Shown piece by piece: positions 29,903-37,813 of a stretch of 56,204 nt of DNA; the stretch's first letter is position 1, and each line of letters starts with the position of its first letter. The stretch is from assembly GCF_002154725.1 (NCBI RefSeq), contig NZ_MTAW01000060.1, positions 1-56,204 on the forward strand, read 5' to 3'. Under the pieces are notes generated by a model. That model had not been told where the DNA came from. It was given only the letters and a program-made list of their open reading frames with translations, and did not search any database. This DNA comes from Nostoc sp. 106C (GTDB lineage Bacteria; Cyanobacteriota; Cyanobacteriia; Cyanobacteriales; Nostocaceae). The translations under genes were made by a program, and so were the position numbers.

Positions 29903-32475
29903 TATCACAAGAGGAAGTGCTAGGAGGTTTACCTGCAAAACGAGCGAATACAATACTATTTTTAATCGAGAGTCGAACCGCGCAGTTAGTAGCGCGATCG
30001 CGGGTAGAGTTTTCCCTGACAGAGCAAGCTGCAACAGAGCGCGATGTCGCTTTTTTAGAAGCGTTTGCTTTGGGGAATGCTCCACCACTCCACCCCACAA
30101 TCCAACATTTGGAACGCTACGCGCCTTTTTGGGCATTCCTCGTACCAGAAAACCCCAGATTAAAAGCTGCCATTACTCATGCTTTTAGCCAGAAGTACAG
30201 TTTTACCTATCAAACAGTGCCTCAGATTCGCAAAGCTTTGGGTGTGGATGAGAAAGTAGTGCAGGTAGCTTACTTGCGCTTTTACAAAAAGCAGATATTG
30301 ACTATCTTTAGATCTAATTTGACCCCAATCGAAAAGTGGCGCTGGATGACTGCGGCGATCGCTCTACGTGTGGAATCTCTGCCACCTTTTTGGCTCGCTT
30401 CAATACTTACTGTTGCTTTAGGTCTTCCGCAAGCTTTCTTAGCTTTACCTATAGCTGTTGCGGATATCGGCCCATTAATTACTGTTGTCTTCTTACTGAT
30501 CGTTGGCACTATCAACATCCTCACGATGGCTTGTATGGCAGAAGCTGTTGGTCGCAGTAGCGACTTCCGTTATGGCAACTCTTTTATCAAACAATTAGTA
30601 TCTAATTATTTAGGAAATGTCGGCTCTTTTATACTTTCTTTAGCAGTTGGGATTCGTGTTTTTCTGATTGCATTGGCTTGCTATATTGGTTTATCGTTAA
30701 CAATGGCAAGCTTCACGCCCATACCTGCAACATTGTGGGCAGTATTGTTATTTGGTGCAGGATTGTACTTGCGATCGTCTAAATCCCTAAATTTTACCGT
30801 TGCCTTAATAGTGTTGCTGGCAGCAATTAACCTGAGTTTGCTTCTGGTGCTTTCACTGCTGGCATTCAGCCATCTGCAACTCGACAACTTATTATATGTA
30901 AACTTGTCCTTTCTCAAGGGTCAGTCTTTCCATCCTGGGATGCTACAACGGATTTTAGGTGTGAGCCTCATGCTCTACTTTGGTCATGTATATGTAGGAG
31001 AATGTGGTAAACTCATACTTCCTCGTGACTCTAGCGCCACGTCCTTGATTTGGGGTAGTGTGGCGGGAACAGCTTTTTTAACTGTTCTATTTTGTATTTG
31101 GGTCTTGGCAGTCAATGGAGCAATTTCGCCCCAATTGCTAGCTGGACAATCAGGCACTGTTTTAGAAGCCCTAGCGCTACAAGTAGGTTCCATTGTCACA
31201 GTTTTGGGCGCAGTTTTAGTAACTTTGTTATTAGGAATGGCTTGGCTACGTAGTTCCAGCCTTCTAATCAACTTAGTCAGAGAGTGGTTTCCTGCCCGAC
31301 CACGACCCGTTTTCAAACTACCTCGCCAGCAGGGAATGTTGATATTGCATCCCTCTGGAGACTTTAATCGCGTTCCTCATATTGGTTTAACCTACCTAGG
31401 ATTGGAAAACAACCAAGCAAAGTTTCATCTAGATATTCAGTTGAGTGGCAACCTCCATCATATAGATATTGCATTTACCAAACATTGGGATATTCAAGAG
31501 CTATTAAATCAGTTACCAGACTTAGGCAAATGGGATACTCGTCTGACTCTAGAAGTACGTTCGGCTGATCAAGATAAAGCCTGTCTGCAAGTTACTTCAC
31601 CTATGGGTTTAGTTTACGAAGGAGATTTAAAAGCTGATGTGAGCAATGCTATTGATGAGCGTCACAACCAGACAAGTTACTGGAGAAACATACTCAACCA
31701 ACGTCGTTTGTTTCTATCTATTAGTCCATTATTAGTAGTTTTCTTGCTAACTGAGTGGCTGTTTCTAGCTGGTACGCAATCGTTTACGAGTATACTCGCC
31801 TTTGCTGGTGTACTTGGTAACTCCCTTGTTGGTGGTATTTTTCCGGTTTTACTGTTGGTTTCTAGTCGGCGCAAAGGAGAGCTAACACCTGGAGTATCCT
31901 TCAAGATTCTCAATCATCCATTGTTCAGCGTTGGTATTTACAGCCTCTTTTTAGCCATCCTGCTGGTTCACGGTCTTTTCATTTGGGAAAATTCTGTGGC
32001 GCGAATCTGTGCATTGTCCATTGCTGTCTTGTCATTAGGAGCAACCCTAGTCATGAAGCACTATGGCGCATTTGCTTCCCGTATGGTGGTAGAACTACGA
32101 GAAGACCAGCAGCAAAAAGGACGATCCTTATTCGCTGTGACTGCTGACGGACAACCAAAAATAGCAGAAGTACTGCTGGGATATACCGAGAGCGAGCAGC
32201 ATTATCAAACAGCAACTGTTGAGATACCATCACTCTCATCCTTACGCTATGCCACGTTTTACTTACCAACTATGCGGGAGAAGGAATTGAGAGTTTGGGC
32301 ACACCAAAGTAACTCCCATAGTGATTCCAAAAGTTGGCCAGCATTTGTGGAAGTGCAGAATGGAAAAAAGAATATGCAGTTTGACTTAAAGCTTTCTAAT
32401 GGAAGGATTTTGTTACCTCTAGAGAGCGATCGCTGCTGGTTAAAGTTTACTTTTAGTGAGCGATCGCTGTCTTGA
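29881..32475 (+). CDS. APC-like multidomain membrane protein
   Basis: An 864-residue protein that I cannot place in a named family. Residues about 1-155 are soluble. Residues about 165-460 carry eleven or so membrane helices whose start (ALPIAVADIGPLITVVFLLIVGTINILTMACMAEAVGR) resembles amino acid/polyamine (APC superfamily) transporters. A soluble domain of about 110 residues follows (about 475-585), then four or five more helices (about 600-720) and a C-terminal beta-rich domain. It overlaps the Cache-HAMP gene by 22 bases. It may be a transporter used as a sensor or signalling platform, or an importer of a peptide-related solute; both are guesses. Bulk and domain mix are unusual. Confidence 0.7.
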   Translation: MSSADELISQEEVLGGLPAKRANTILFLIESRTAQLVARSRVEFSLTEQAATERDVAFLEAFALGNAPPLHPTIQHLERYAPFWAFLVPENPRLKAAITHAFSQKYSFTYQTVPQIRKALGVDEKVVQVAYLRFYKKQILTIFRSNLTPIEKWRWMTAAIALRVESLPPFWLASILTVALGLPQAFLALPIAVADIGPLITVVFLLIVGTINILTMACMAEAVGRSSDFRYGNSFIKQLVSNYLGNVGSFILSLAVGIRVFLIALACYIGLSLTMASFTPIPATLWAVLLFGAGLYLRSSKSLNFTVALIVLLAAINLSLLLVLSLLAFSHLQLDNLLYVNLSFLKGQSFHPGMLQRILGVSLMLYFGHVYVGECGKLILPRDSSATSLIWGSVAGTAFLTVLFCIWVLAVNGAISPQLLAGQSGTVLEALALQVGSIVTVLGAVLVTLLLGMAWLRSSSLLINLVREWFPARPRPVFKLPRQQGMLILHPSGDFNRVPHIGLTYLGLENNQAKFHLDIQLSGNLHHIDIAFTKHWDIQELLNQLPDLGKWDTRLTLEVRSADQDKACLQVTSPMGLVYEGDLKADVSNAIDERHNQTSYWRNILNQRRLFLSISPLLVVFLLTEWLFLAGTQSFTSILAFAGVLGNSLVGGIFPVLLLVSSRRKGELTPGVSFKILNHPLFSVGIYSLFLAILLVHGLFIWENSVARICALSIAVLSLGATLVMKHYGAFASRMVVELREDQQQKGRSLFAVTADGQPKIAEVLLGYTESEQHYQTATVEIPSLSSLRYATFYLPTMREKELRVWAHQSNSHSDSKSWPAFVEVQNGKKNMQFDLKLSNGRILLPLESDRCWLKFTFSERSLS

Positions 32476-32524
32476 AAATAGGGAAGGGAGTATGGGGGAC
32501 AAGGGGGACAAGGAGGAAATAACT

Positions 32525-32552
32525 AATGACCAATGACAAATGACAAATGACT
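32525..32552 (+). repeat. Short tandem heptamer repeats
   Basis: Four consecutive heptamers, AATGACC, AATGACA, AATGACA and AATGACT, in the leader of the MinD-like gene. Such short tandemly repeated heptamers are a known feature of filamentous cyanobacterial genomes. Confidence 0.8.
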
Positions 32553-32571
32553 AATACCTAAGAGGTAATAT

Positions 32572-33360
32572 ATGGCACAAATTATTTCAGTTCACTCATT
32601 TCGTGGTGGCACTGGTAAATCAAATCTGATTGCCAACATCGCATCAACTATGACACTCCAAGGACAACGTGTAGGCATTATTGATACTGACATTCAATCA
32701 CCAGGAATTCATGTAATTTTTGGATTTGATGAGAACAAAATGACATATACTCTCAACGACTATTTGTGGGGACGTTGTCATATTCAAGACGTTGCCTATG
32801 ATGTTACTCATAGCCTGATTGCAGAGCAGAAACATCCAACTACAGTTAAGGGAAGCCTTTACTTGGTTCCTTCTAGTATTAAGGCAGGTGAAATTTCCAG
32901 AGTTCTACGTGAAGGGTATGATGTAGTTCGACTCAACGATGGTTTTCAGGAACTCATTCGGACTCTAAAACTGGACTATCTGTTAATTGATACTCACCCT
33001 GGACTGAATGAAGAAACCTTACTTTCTATCGGTATCTCTAATATTCTCATAATTATCCTGCGTCCAGATAATCAAGACTTCCAAGGTACTGCGGTGACAG
33101 TAGATGTAGCTCGCAAATTGAAAGTGCCAAAAATGCTGATGGTAATCAATAAGGCACTACCAGCTTTGGATTTTGCAGACTTGCAAGAACAAGTAGAGAA
33201 AATTTACAACGTTCCCGTAGCTGGAATTTTGCCCCTTTCAGAAGAGATGGTACAGTTAGCAAGCATTGGTATTTTCAGTTTGCGCTACTCTGGGCATCCC
33301 ATCAGTCAGGCAATTAAAGGAATTGCGGAGCAAATTACCAGTTTAGTTGTTAGTCGTTAA
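32572..33360 (+). CDS. MinD/ParA-like P-loop ATPase
   Basis: A 262-residue ATPase of the MinD/ParA (SIMIBI) class. The deviant Walker A is RGGTGKS at residues 11-17, and the conserved IIDTDIQSPG (residues 36-45) and DYLLIDTHPGL motifs follow. An AGAGG site precedes the ATG. MinD/ParA-type ATPases bind ATP as dimers and position or activate membrane-associated cargo. Here the gene stands between an APC-like membrane protein and an HExxH protein, with no ParB or MinE partner nearby, so a role in assembling or switching this membrane system is more likely than plasmid partition or cell division. That role is inferred. Confidence 0.85.
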   Translation: MAQIISVHSFRGGTGKSNLIANIASTMTLQGQRVGIIDTDIQSPGIHVIFGFDENKMTYTLNDYLWGRCHIQDVAYDVTHSLIAEQKHPTTVKGSLYLVPSSIKAGEISRVLREGYDVVRLNDGFQELIRTLKLDYLLIDTHPGLNEETLLSIGISNILIIILRPDNQDFQGTAVTVDVARKLKVPKMLMVINKALPALDFADLQEQVEKIYNVPVAGILPLSEEMVQLASIGIFSLRYSGHPISQAIKGIAEQITSLVVSR

Positions 33361-33430
33361 TTAAAAGATAGAACATAGAAGTCAGAAGTAATTCTCCCTC
33401 TGCTTCCTGTCTAAAAATGAGGCTTACTTT

Positions 33431-34594
33431 ATGATCGATCAGCAATTATTTCGTACTGATGTTCTGACTTACTTCGGAGCAACTGCTGCTCAACTAGAAG
33501 AACTATTGGTATACAACCAAAACATTTTTGAGCGCAACAGCCTTGATTGTGTTCAGTTTCCCTTAAATCCTGAACCCCATGTAGCTACTTGGGAAGAATA
33601 CGCGGTTGCCGCAGAAGTTGTAGGAGCATTTGAGGTACTCAAGCAGCGACTGGTGCAGTTAAAATTTCCGATTCAAGAGGGTATAAGTCAGACTGAGACG
33701 TATCGATCTGCCACTCGTAAGGGCGTTTCAGTAGATGGGATGGCAGAGGCAACTGGTTTAGTCTTGCAACAACCTCAGCAACTCGAGTTAAGACTACATA
33801 AAAGTTTAGCTGGAACTATCCCAGTGTTGTTAGTTAAAAACAGAGAGGATTTTGTCTCTTTAGTACAAGCCCTGACAAAACGAAATGAACCCCACCCGAT
33901 TCCTGCCTCTATGGGAGCCTGTATAGTCCGAGGATTTAACAACTGGGACAGAATTCGTCAGTATCGCCGACAATGGGAAACTCAAAATCCTGGTAATTGC
34001 TCTGAAACTAGCTGGTCAGAAGAGTTTCAACGGTTAATACCGCAAAAACAGCTTTATCAGGATACGTTCATAATTTTGAGTGACGGGTTCTATAGTAATA
34101 TTGGTGCGAGTAACCTGGGACTGGAAGAATCCCAATGGCAGAGATTGTCTCTAACAATTCGGTTGGAACATGAATGTACCCACTACTTCACACATCGCTT
34201 ATTTGGCTCGATGCGAAACAATATATTCGACGAGCTAATTGCCGACTACAGGGGTATTGTAGCCGCTATAGGATATTATCGAGCCGATTGGTTCTTGCAC
34301 TTTCTAGGGTTGGAGTCATTTCCTAATTACCGAGAAGGAGGCAGACTGCAAAACTACCGGGGTCAACCTCCACTTTCCGATCGGGCATTTCAGATTTTAC
34401 AGGCGTTAGTGAAGGCATCTGCCGAAAATTTGCAGCGTTTTCATACTGAATATGCAACTGAAGTAGGTCTCAATAACCAAGCTCAGATATTAGTTGCACT
34501 ATCTTATCTAACGTTAGAGGAATTAGCTGCCTCAGAAGCCACCTTGCGCATCCAAAAAATTTTAAACAATCAATCGACAACCCTCTCCATATAG
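33431..34594 (+). CDS. HExxH zincin-like protein, unknown
   Basis: A 387-residue soluble protein with the metallopeptidase motif HExxH at residues 247-251 (HECTH), followed 17 residues later by Glu268 in FDELIADYRG, which could be the third zinc ligand as in gluzincins. The two halves around the motif (residues 1-240 and 280-387) match no family I recognise. There is no signal peptide, so it acts in the cytoplasm. A GAGG site lies before the ATG. It follows the MinD-like gene by 70 bases and precedes the double CNB gene. A role in processing a protein of the same operon, such as the lanthipeptide leader, is possible but is not shown by the sequence. Confidence 0.7.
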   Translation: MIDQQLFRTDVLTYFGATAAQLEELLVYNQNIFERNSLDCVQFPLNPEPHVATWEEYAVAAEVVGAFEVLKQRLVQLKFPIQEGISQTETYRSATRKGVSVDGMAEATGLVLQQPQQLELRLHKSLAGTIPVLLVKNREDFVSLVQALTKRNEPHPIPASMGACIVRGFNNWDRIRQYRRQWETQNPGNCSETSWSEEFQRLIPQKQLYQDTFIILSDGFYSNIGASNLGLEESQWQRLSLTIRLEHECTHYFTHRLFGSMRNNIFDELIADYRGIVAAIGYYRADWFLHFLGLESFPNYREGGRLQNYRGQPPLSDRAFQILQALVKASAENLQRFHTEYATEVGLNNQAQILVALSYLTLEELAASEATLRIQKILNNQSTTLSI

Positions 34595-34698
34595 CTCTGT
34601 TTGGTAGTTATTGGCATGAGAAAGCCTTTCCCAACAATGATAAAGCACTGCATCTATGTGTTTTTCTGATCCTTAACAAAACATCGGGTAATTCACTT

Positions 34699-35793
34699 AT
34701 GAGAGAAGTTTTACTTAAAGAATTAGCTAACAGTGACATTAATTGGATGATTGCTAAAGGTTATCAAAGAGAAATCGCTCCTGGCACTGTACTCATTGAA
34801 GCAGGAAAAGCTAATGATTGCTTACATATTCTTCTAGACGGCATCTTAACAGTTACTATTTCTCAATCTGACAACAATCCTCTGACTCGTGCTTTTGCAG
34901 CTATCGAAGGAGTTGAAAACACAACTCAAGAAATTGAGAGATTATCTAGTGGTGAGGTTGTGGGAGAAATTCCCTTTGTAAGTATGTACTTAACAGCTAC
35001 TACTGTTAAGGCTGTAGAAAAGTCGTTAATAATATCAATTCCCCAACCAGAATTAGCAACAAAATTGCAGCAAGATGTAGGTTTTACTTCACGCTTTTAT
35101 CGAGCGATCGCTATTATGCTGGCAGATAGACTAGAAAGCATCATCAATCAGCTGGGCCGTAAGAACTTAGCACAAGGTCAGCCACTCAGAGATGTGCTCT
35201 TTATTTTGGGAGAATTACATGATAGCGACATCGATTGGATGATGGGTTGTGGGACTCAGCAAAAAATTCTAGCTAATACTATACTCATTCGTGAAAGTGG
35301 GACTGTGGATGCACTATATATTCTTTTAGATGGAATAATGTCTTTGTCTATTACTGAAGATGAGCGTAATCCCTTAGCACGTGCTTTTGCTGCCATTGAG
35401 GGTAATGAAATTTTCGGTAGAGAAATAGCAAGATTATCGAAAGGCGAAATTATCGGTGAATCACCTTTCATTGATGGTCGTCTACCTTCTGCAACTGTTA
35501 AGACTATTGAAGACTCGATTGTGTTGTCGATTCCGCGACAGCAAATGGCAGCAAAGTTACAGCAAGATGTAGGATTTGCCTCTCGTTTTTATCGTGCGAT
35601 CGCTACTTTACTTTCTAATAGATTGCAAGGACTACACATCCACCTTGGTTATGGTAGGCGAGTTTATAACAAAGGGATGTCATTGGATGAAAATCTTGAA
35701 TATGAAGACGAGTTAAAAGATAGCACTCTGGATGGTATGGCGTTCGCAGGAAAAAGATTTAATTGGATAGTAAGGCAGTTAAAAGTAAGTTAA
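34699..35793 (+). CDS. Double cyclic-nucleotide-binding-like protein
   Basis: A 364-residue protein consisting of two tandem CNB-fold domains (about residues 1-155 and 160-310) and a short charged tail. The repeats align well: LKELANSDINWMIAKGYQREIAPGTVLIEAG against LGELHDSDIDWMMGCGTQQKILANTILIRESG. The phosphate-binding cassettes are degenerate: GEIPFVSMYLTATTVKA and GESPFIDGRLPSATVKT lack the Arg of the usual PRAAT motif. No helix-turn-helix follows, so it is not a Crp-type regulator. It is likely a ligand-independent or altered-ligand scaffold. The second ABC exporter downstream also starts with a CNB-like region, which hints that the two may bind each other. Confidence 0.75.
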   Translation: MREVLLKELANSDINWMIAKGYQREIAPGTVLIEAGKANDCLHILLDGILTVTISQSDNNPLTRAFAAIEGVENTTQEIERLSSGEVVGEIPFVSMYLTATTVKAVEKSLIISIPQPELATKLQQDVGFTSRFYRAIAIMLADRLESIINQLGRKNLAQGQPLRDVLFILGELHDSDIDWMMGCGTQQKILANTILIRESGTVDALYILLDGIMSLSITEDERNPLARAFAAIEGNEIFGREIARLSKGEIIGESPFIDGRLPSATVKTIEDSIVLSIPRQQMAAKLQQDVGFASRFYRAIATLLSNRLQGLHIHLGYGRRVYNKGMSLDENLEYEDELKDSTLDGMAFAGKRFNWIVRQLKVS

Positions 35794-36098
35794 TAATTTT
35801 TTGCGGTATTTCCAGAGTCAATGTTTTCAAAAAAGAAGTGCATTGATTGAAGATGTCGCTAGCTTTCATCAGTTGACGGCAGATTCAAAAACTTTTCAGC
35901 ATTCAATCATGGTTATGAACAGCCATTGTATGTAAATTAATATTGTTCTATTTACTGCCAATTCCAGGATATAAGCCTGTAGAGAATGTTTGATTACAAG
36001 CTAATAAATTTTTAATAAAGTTTTGGATATGGGTGCATCTTTCCTGGTTTTCTCTACTCCTTTTGCTAACTGAAAATAACTAAATATTTGAGGATACA
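35794..36098. other. Spacer before the AraC-type regulator
   Basis: About 305 AT-rich bases with no gene. A GAGGA site lies before the regulator's ATG. The length suggests the regulator has its own promoter. Confidence 0.35.
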
Positions 36099-36887
36099 AT
36101 GAAAAAAATTATGATAATAGAAGACAAGGAAGAAACCCAAAAACTTTTTCTTGAATGCCTTAAAGCTGAAGGATTTTACAGTACAGGTTCCGAAAAAGTA
36201 CTTGTTGGAGTTAAACAAGTACAGGAACAACTACCTGATTGGATAATTTGTGACATTACAATGCCGGAACTTGATGGTTATAGTATCTTGGCCATGGTGC
36301 GACAAGATCCTAATACAGCAATTATCCCTTTAATTGTTGTCATTGGCAGGGAGGCTCAGGCTGATATCTGCAAAGGTATGGAGATGGAAGTAGATGACTA
36401 TTCCACTAAACCTTGTAATTTAAGTGAATTATTGAGAGCGATCGCCGCTTCTCTGGAAAAACAAGCTATTATCAAGCGCTACTGTGCAGCTGAGTCTCAT
36501 CAATTTCTAGTTCCACCACCCACTAATACAGCACACCCTGTCACCTCACAGCCGAGCTTTTCATCTAATTCTCTGTTGAATGAAGTTTTTCAATTCATTG
36601 AAAATAATTACCACCAATCAATTACTCTCCAGGATGTGGCTAAGGCAGTTGGTTACTCTCCAGCTTACTTGACAGACTTAGTCAAACGTCTGACAGGAAA
36701 CACAGTGCAGCGTTGGATTATAAAGCGTAGAATGGCAGCAGCATGTTCCTTACTGCTAGAAACTGACCAGTCAGTAAACCAAATTGCTGAAGCAGTCGGT
36801 TATAACGATAAAAATTATTTTTTTAACCAGTTTCGCCAGTATCACGGAATAACTCCCAAATCCTGGAGAAACAAGCACAGAAATTAG
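36099..36887 (+). CDS. REC-AraC response regulator
   Basis: A 262-residue regulator. The N-terminal receiver domain (1-120) has the acidic pair Glu8/Asp9, the phosphoacceptor Asp52 in CDITMPELDG and the conserved Lys104 in YSTKP. The switch Thr/Ser is replaced by Ile82 (PLIVVIG), so the activated state may be unusual. The C-terminal ~100 residues form an AraC/XylS DNA-binding domain with two helix-turn-helix motifs (ITLQDVAKAVGYSPAYLTDLVKR and VNQIAEAVGYNDKNYFFNQFR). No kinase is adjacent, although the Cache-HAMP receptor upstream lacks an output domain. Standing 333 bases before the precursor gene, it is the best candidate activator of the lanthipeptide genes. Confidence 0.88.
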   Translation: MKKIMIIEDKEETQKLFLECLKAEGFYSTGSEKVLVGVKQVQEQLPDWIICDITMPELDGYSILAMVRQDPNTAIIPLIVVIGREAQADICKGMEMEVDDYSTKPCNLSELLRAIAASLEKQAIIKRYCAAESHQFLVPPPTNTAHPVTSQPSFSSNSLLNEVFQFIENNYHQSITLQDVAKAVGYSPAYLTDLVKRLTGNTVQRWIIKRRMAAACSLLLETDQSVNQIAEAVGYNDKNYFFNQFRQYHGITPKSWRNKHRN

Positions 36888-37220
36888 TTTATTTTTCCAT
36901 AGAAACTCAATAATTTTTAGTTTTATCAAACAATTATTGTCTTTAATTTGGAAATTCTAAACAGTCTAAAATTAACAATGTTACTGGATTTAACTTTAAC
37001 CTAAAGTAAAACATTGTCTCGACAGTAAGCTTTTAGTTTGATTTAAATCCAGGAAATTTATATTTGATATAAAAAACTCAATACAGTAGAAAATAGCAAA
37101 TATAATTACTCAATAAGCAAAACTAAAAAAAGTCTACTAAGACCGAAAAATTATCTAGTGTAAGTGAATAATCTGTCTATTAAACTAATAAGAGTAAACC
37201 TCTAGAAGAGGATTTAATAT
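36888..37220. promoter_or_regulatory. Leader region of the lanthipeptide precursor gene
   Basis: About 330 strongly AT-rich bases between the AraC-type regulator and the precursor gene. The length suits a regulated promoter, and this is where the regulator would be expected to bind. No direct repeat that would mark its site is obvious by eye. Confidence 0.35.
37199..37211 (+). promoter_or_regulatory. Hairpin over the precursor's ribosome binding site
   Basis: CCTCT-AGA-AGAGG is a perfect 5-bp stem with a 3-base loop. The AGAGG half is the Shine-Dalgarno of the precursor gene, nine bases before its ATG. Folding would partly mask it, but the stem is short. Confidence 0.4.
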
Positions 37221-37499
37221 ATGTCTAAATCATCAGCAATAGAATTTGTCAAAGCTACCGATCAAGTTTTGCTAGAGAGGGTTAAGGCTGCTGACAGCCC
37301 AGTCAGTGTAGTCAAGATTGCCGCTGAGTATGGTTATGAACTCACCGAGCGGGAAATGCAAGCTGTCCTGGCAGGGTCTTACATTGCATGGGAAGAGGAT
37401 GAAGAACTGTCCGAGGAGCAGTTGGAGTCTGTAGCTGGAGGTATGATGAAAGAACCCCTAACTTGTTGTTGTGGTGGTAACAGTTGTGTCTGCCAGTAA
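37221..37499 (+). CDS. Lanthipeptide precursor with Nif11-type leader
   Basis: A 92-residue RiPP precursor. Residues 1-74 form a Nif11-like leader: a helical IEFVKATDQVLLERVKAA segment, IAAEYGYELTEREM, an acidic stretch and the ELSEEQLESVAGG end, with the Gly-Gly cleavage site at 73-74. The core is 18 residues (75-92): MMKEPLTCCCGGNSCVCQ. It has five Cys but only one Thr and one Ser, so at most two (methyl)lanthionine rings can form and at least three Cys remain free for disulfides or metal binding. A strong AGAGG site precedes the ATG. The LanM synthetase lies 314 bases downstream, and the C39 peptidase of the first exporter would cut after the Gly-Gly. Confidence 0.92.
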   Translation: MSKSSAIEFVKATDQVLLERVKAADSPVSVVKIAAEYGYELTEREMQAVLAGSYIAWEEDEELSEEQLESVAGGMMKEPLTCCCGGNSCVCQ

Positions 37500-37813
37500 C
37501 AAAAGCCAATTTTCCACTTTTTAGGACAATAAAACCACCCGCTTATCTCTAGGAACACCTCTGCGTACCTTTGTAGTTGCTGGAGCTTGAGTTCCTAGAG
37601 ATTTTTTGGGTAAATTTGGATCTGCTAATAGTCCAGCATACTAATTCTTAACGGTACTACCAAACTGGATTCTTCTATAAACTTAAATATCAATAACCTG
37701 TTTGGCGTGTCCTCTACAATTTCTCAAAATTAATTTAATCGTTGCCAACAGTGGAAATAACGTTACCTCTACTGTAAGTTCAATCGCTTCTTTGCCGAGT
37801 TTTACTTCCTTTA
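37500..37813. other. Spacer between precursor and lanM
   Basis: A 314-base gap without a gene. It holds a terminator-like hairpin (listed separately). The rest is AT-rich and unremarkable. Confidence 0.4.
37546..37607 (+). terminator. Terminator-like hairpin after the precursor
   Basis: TCTCTAGGAAC (37546-37556) pairs exactly with GTTCCTAGAGA (37591-37601) across a 34-base loop, and TTTTTT follows at 37602-37607. An 11-bp stem and six T residues are the elements of an intrinsic terminator, though the loop is long. It would make the precursor message more abundant than lanM. Confidence 0.55.

Noticed and set aside
34699-35793. A Crp-type transcription factor
   Set aside because: There is no helix-turn-helix domain. 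The protein is two CNB-like folds and a short tail.
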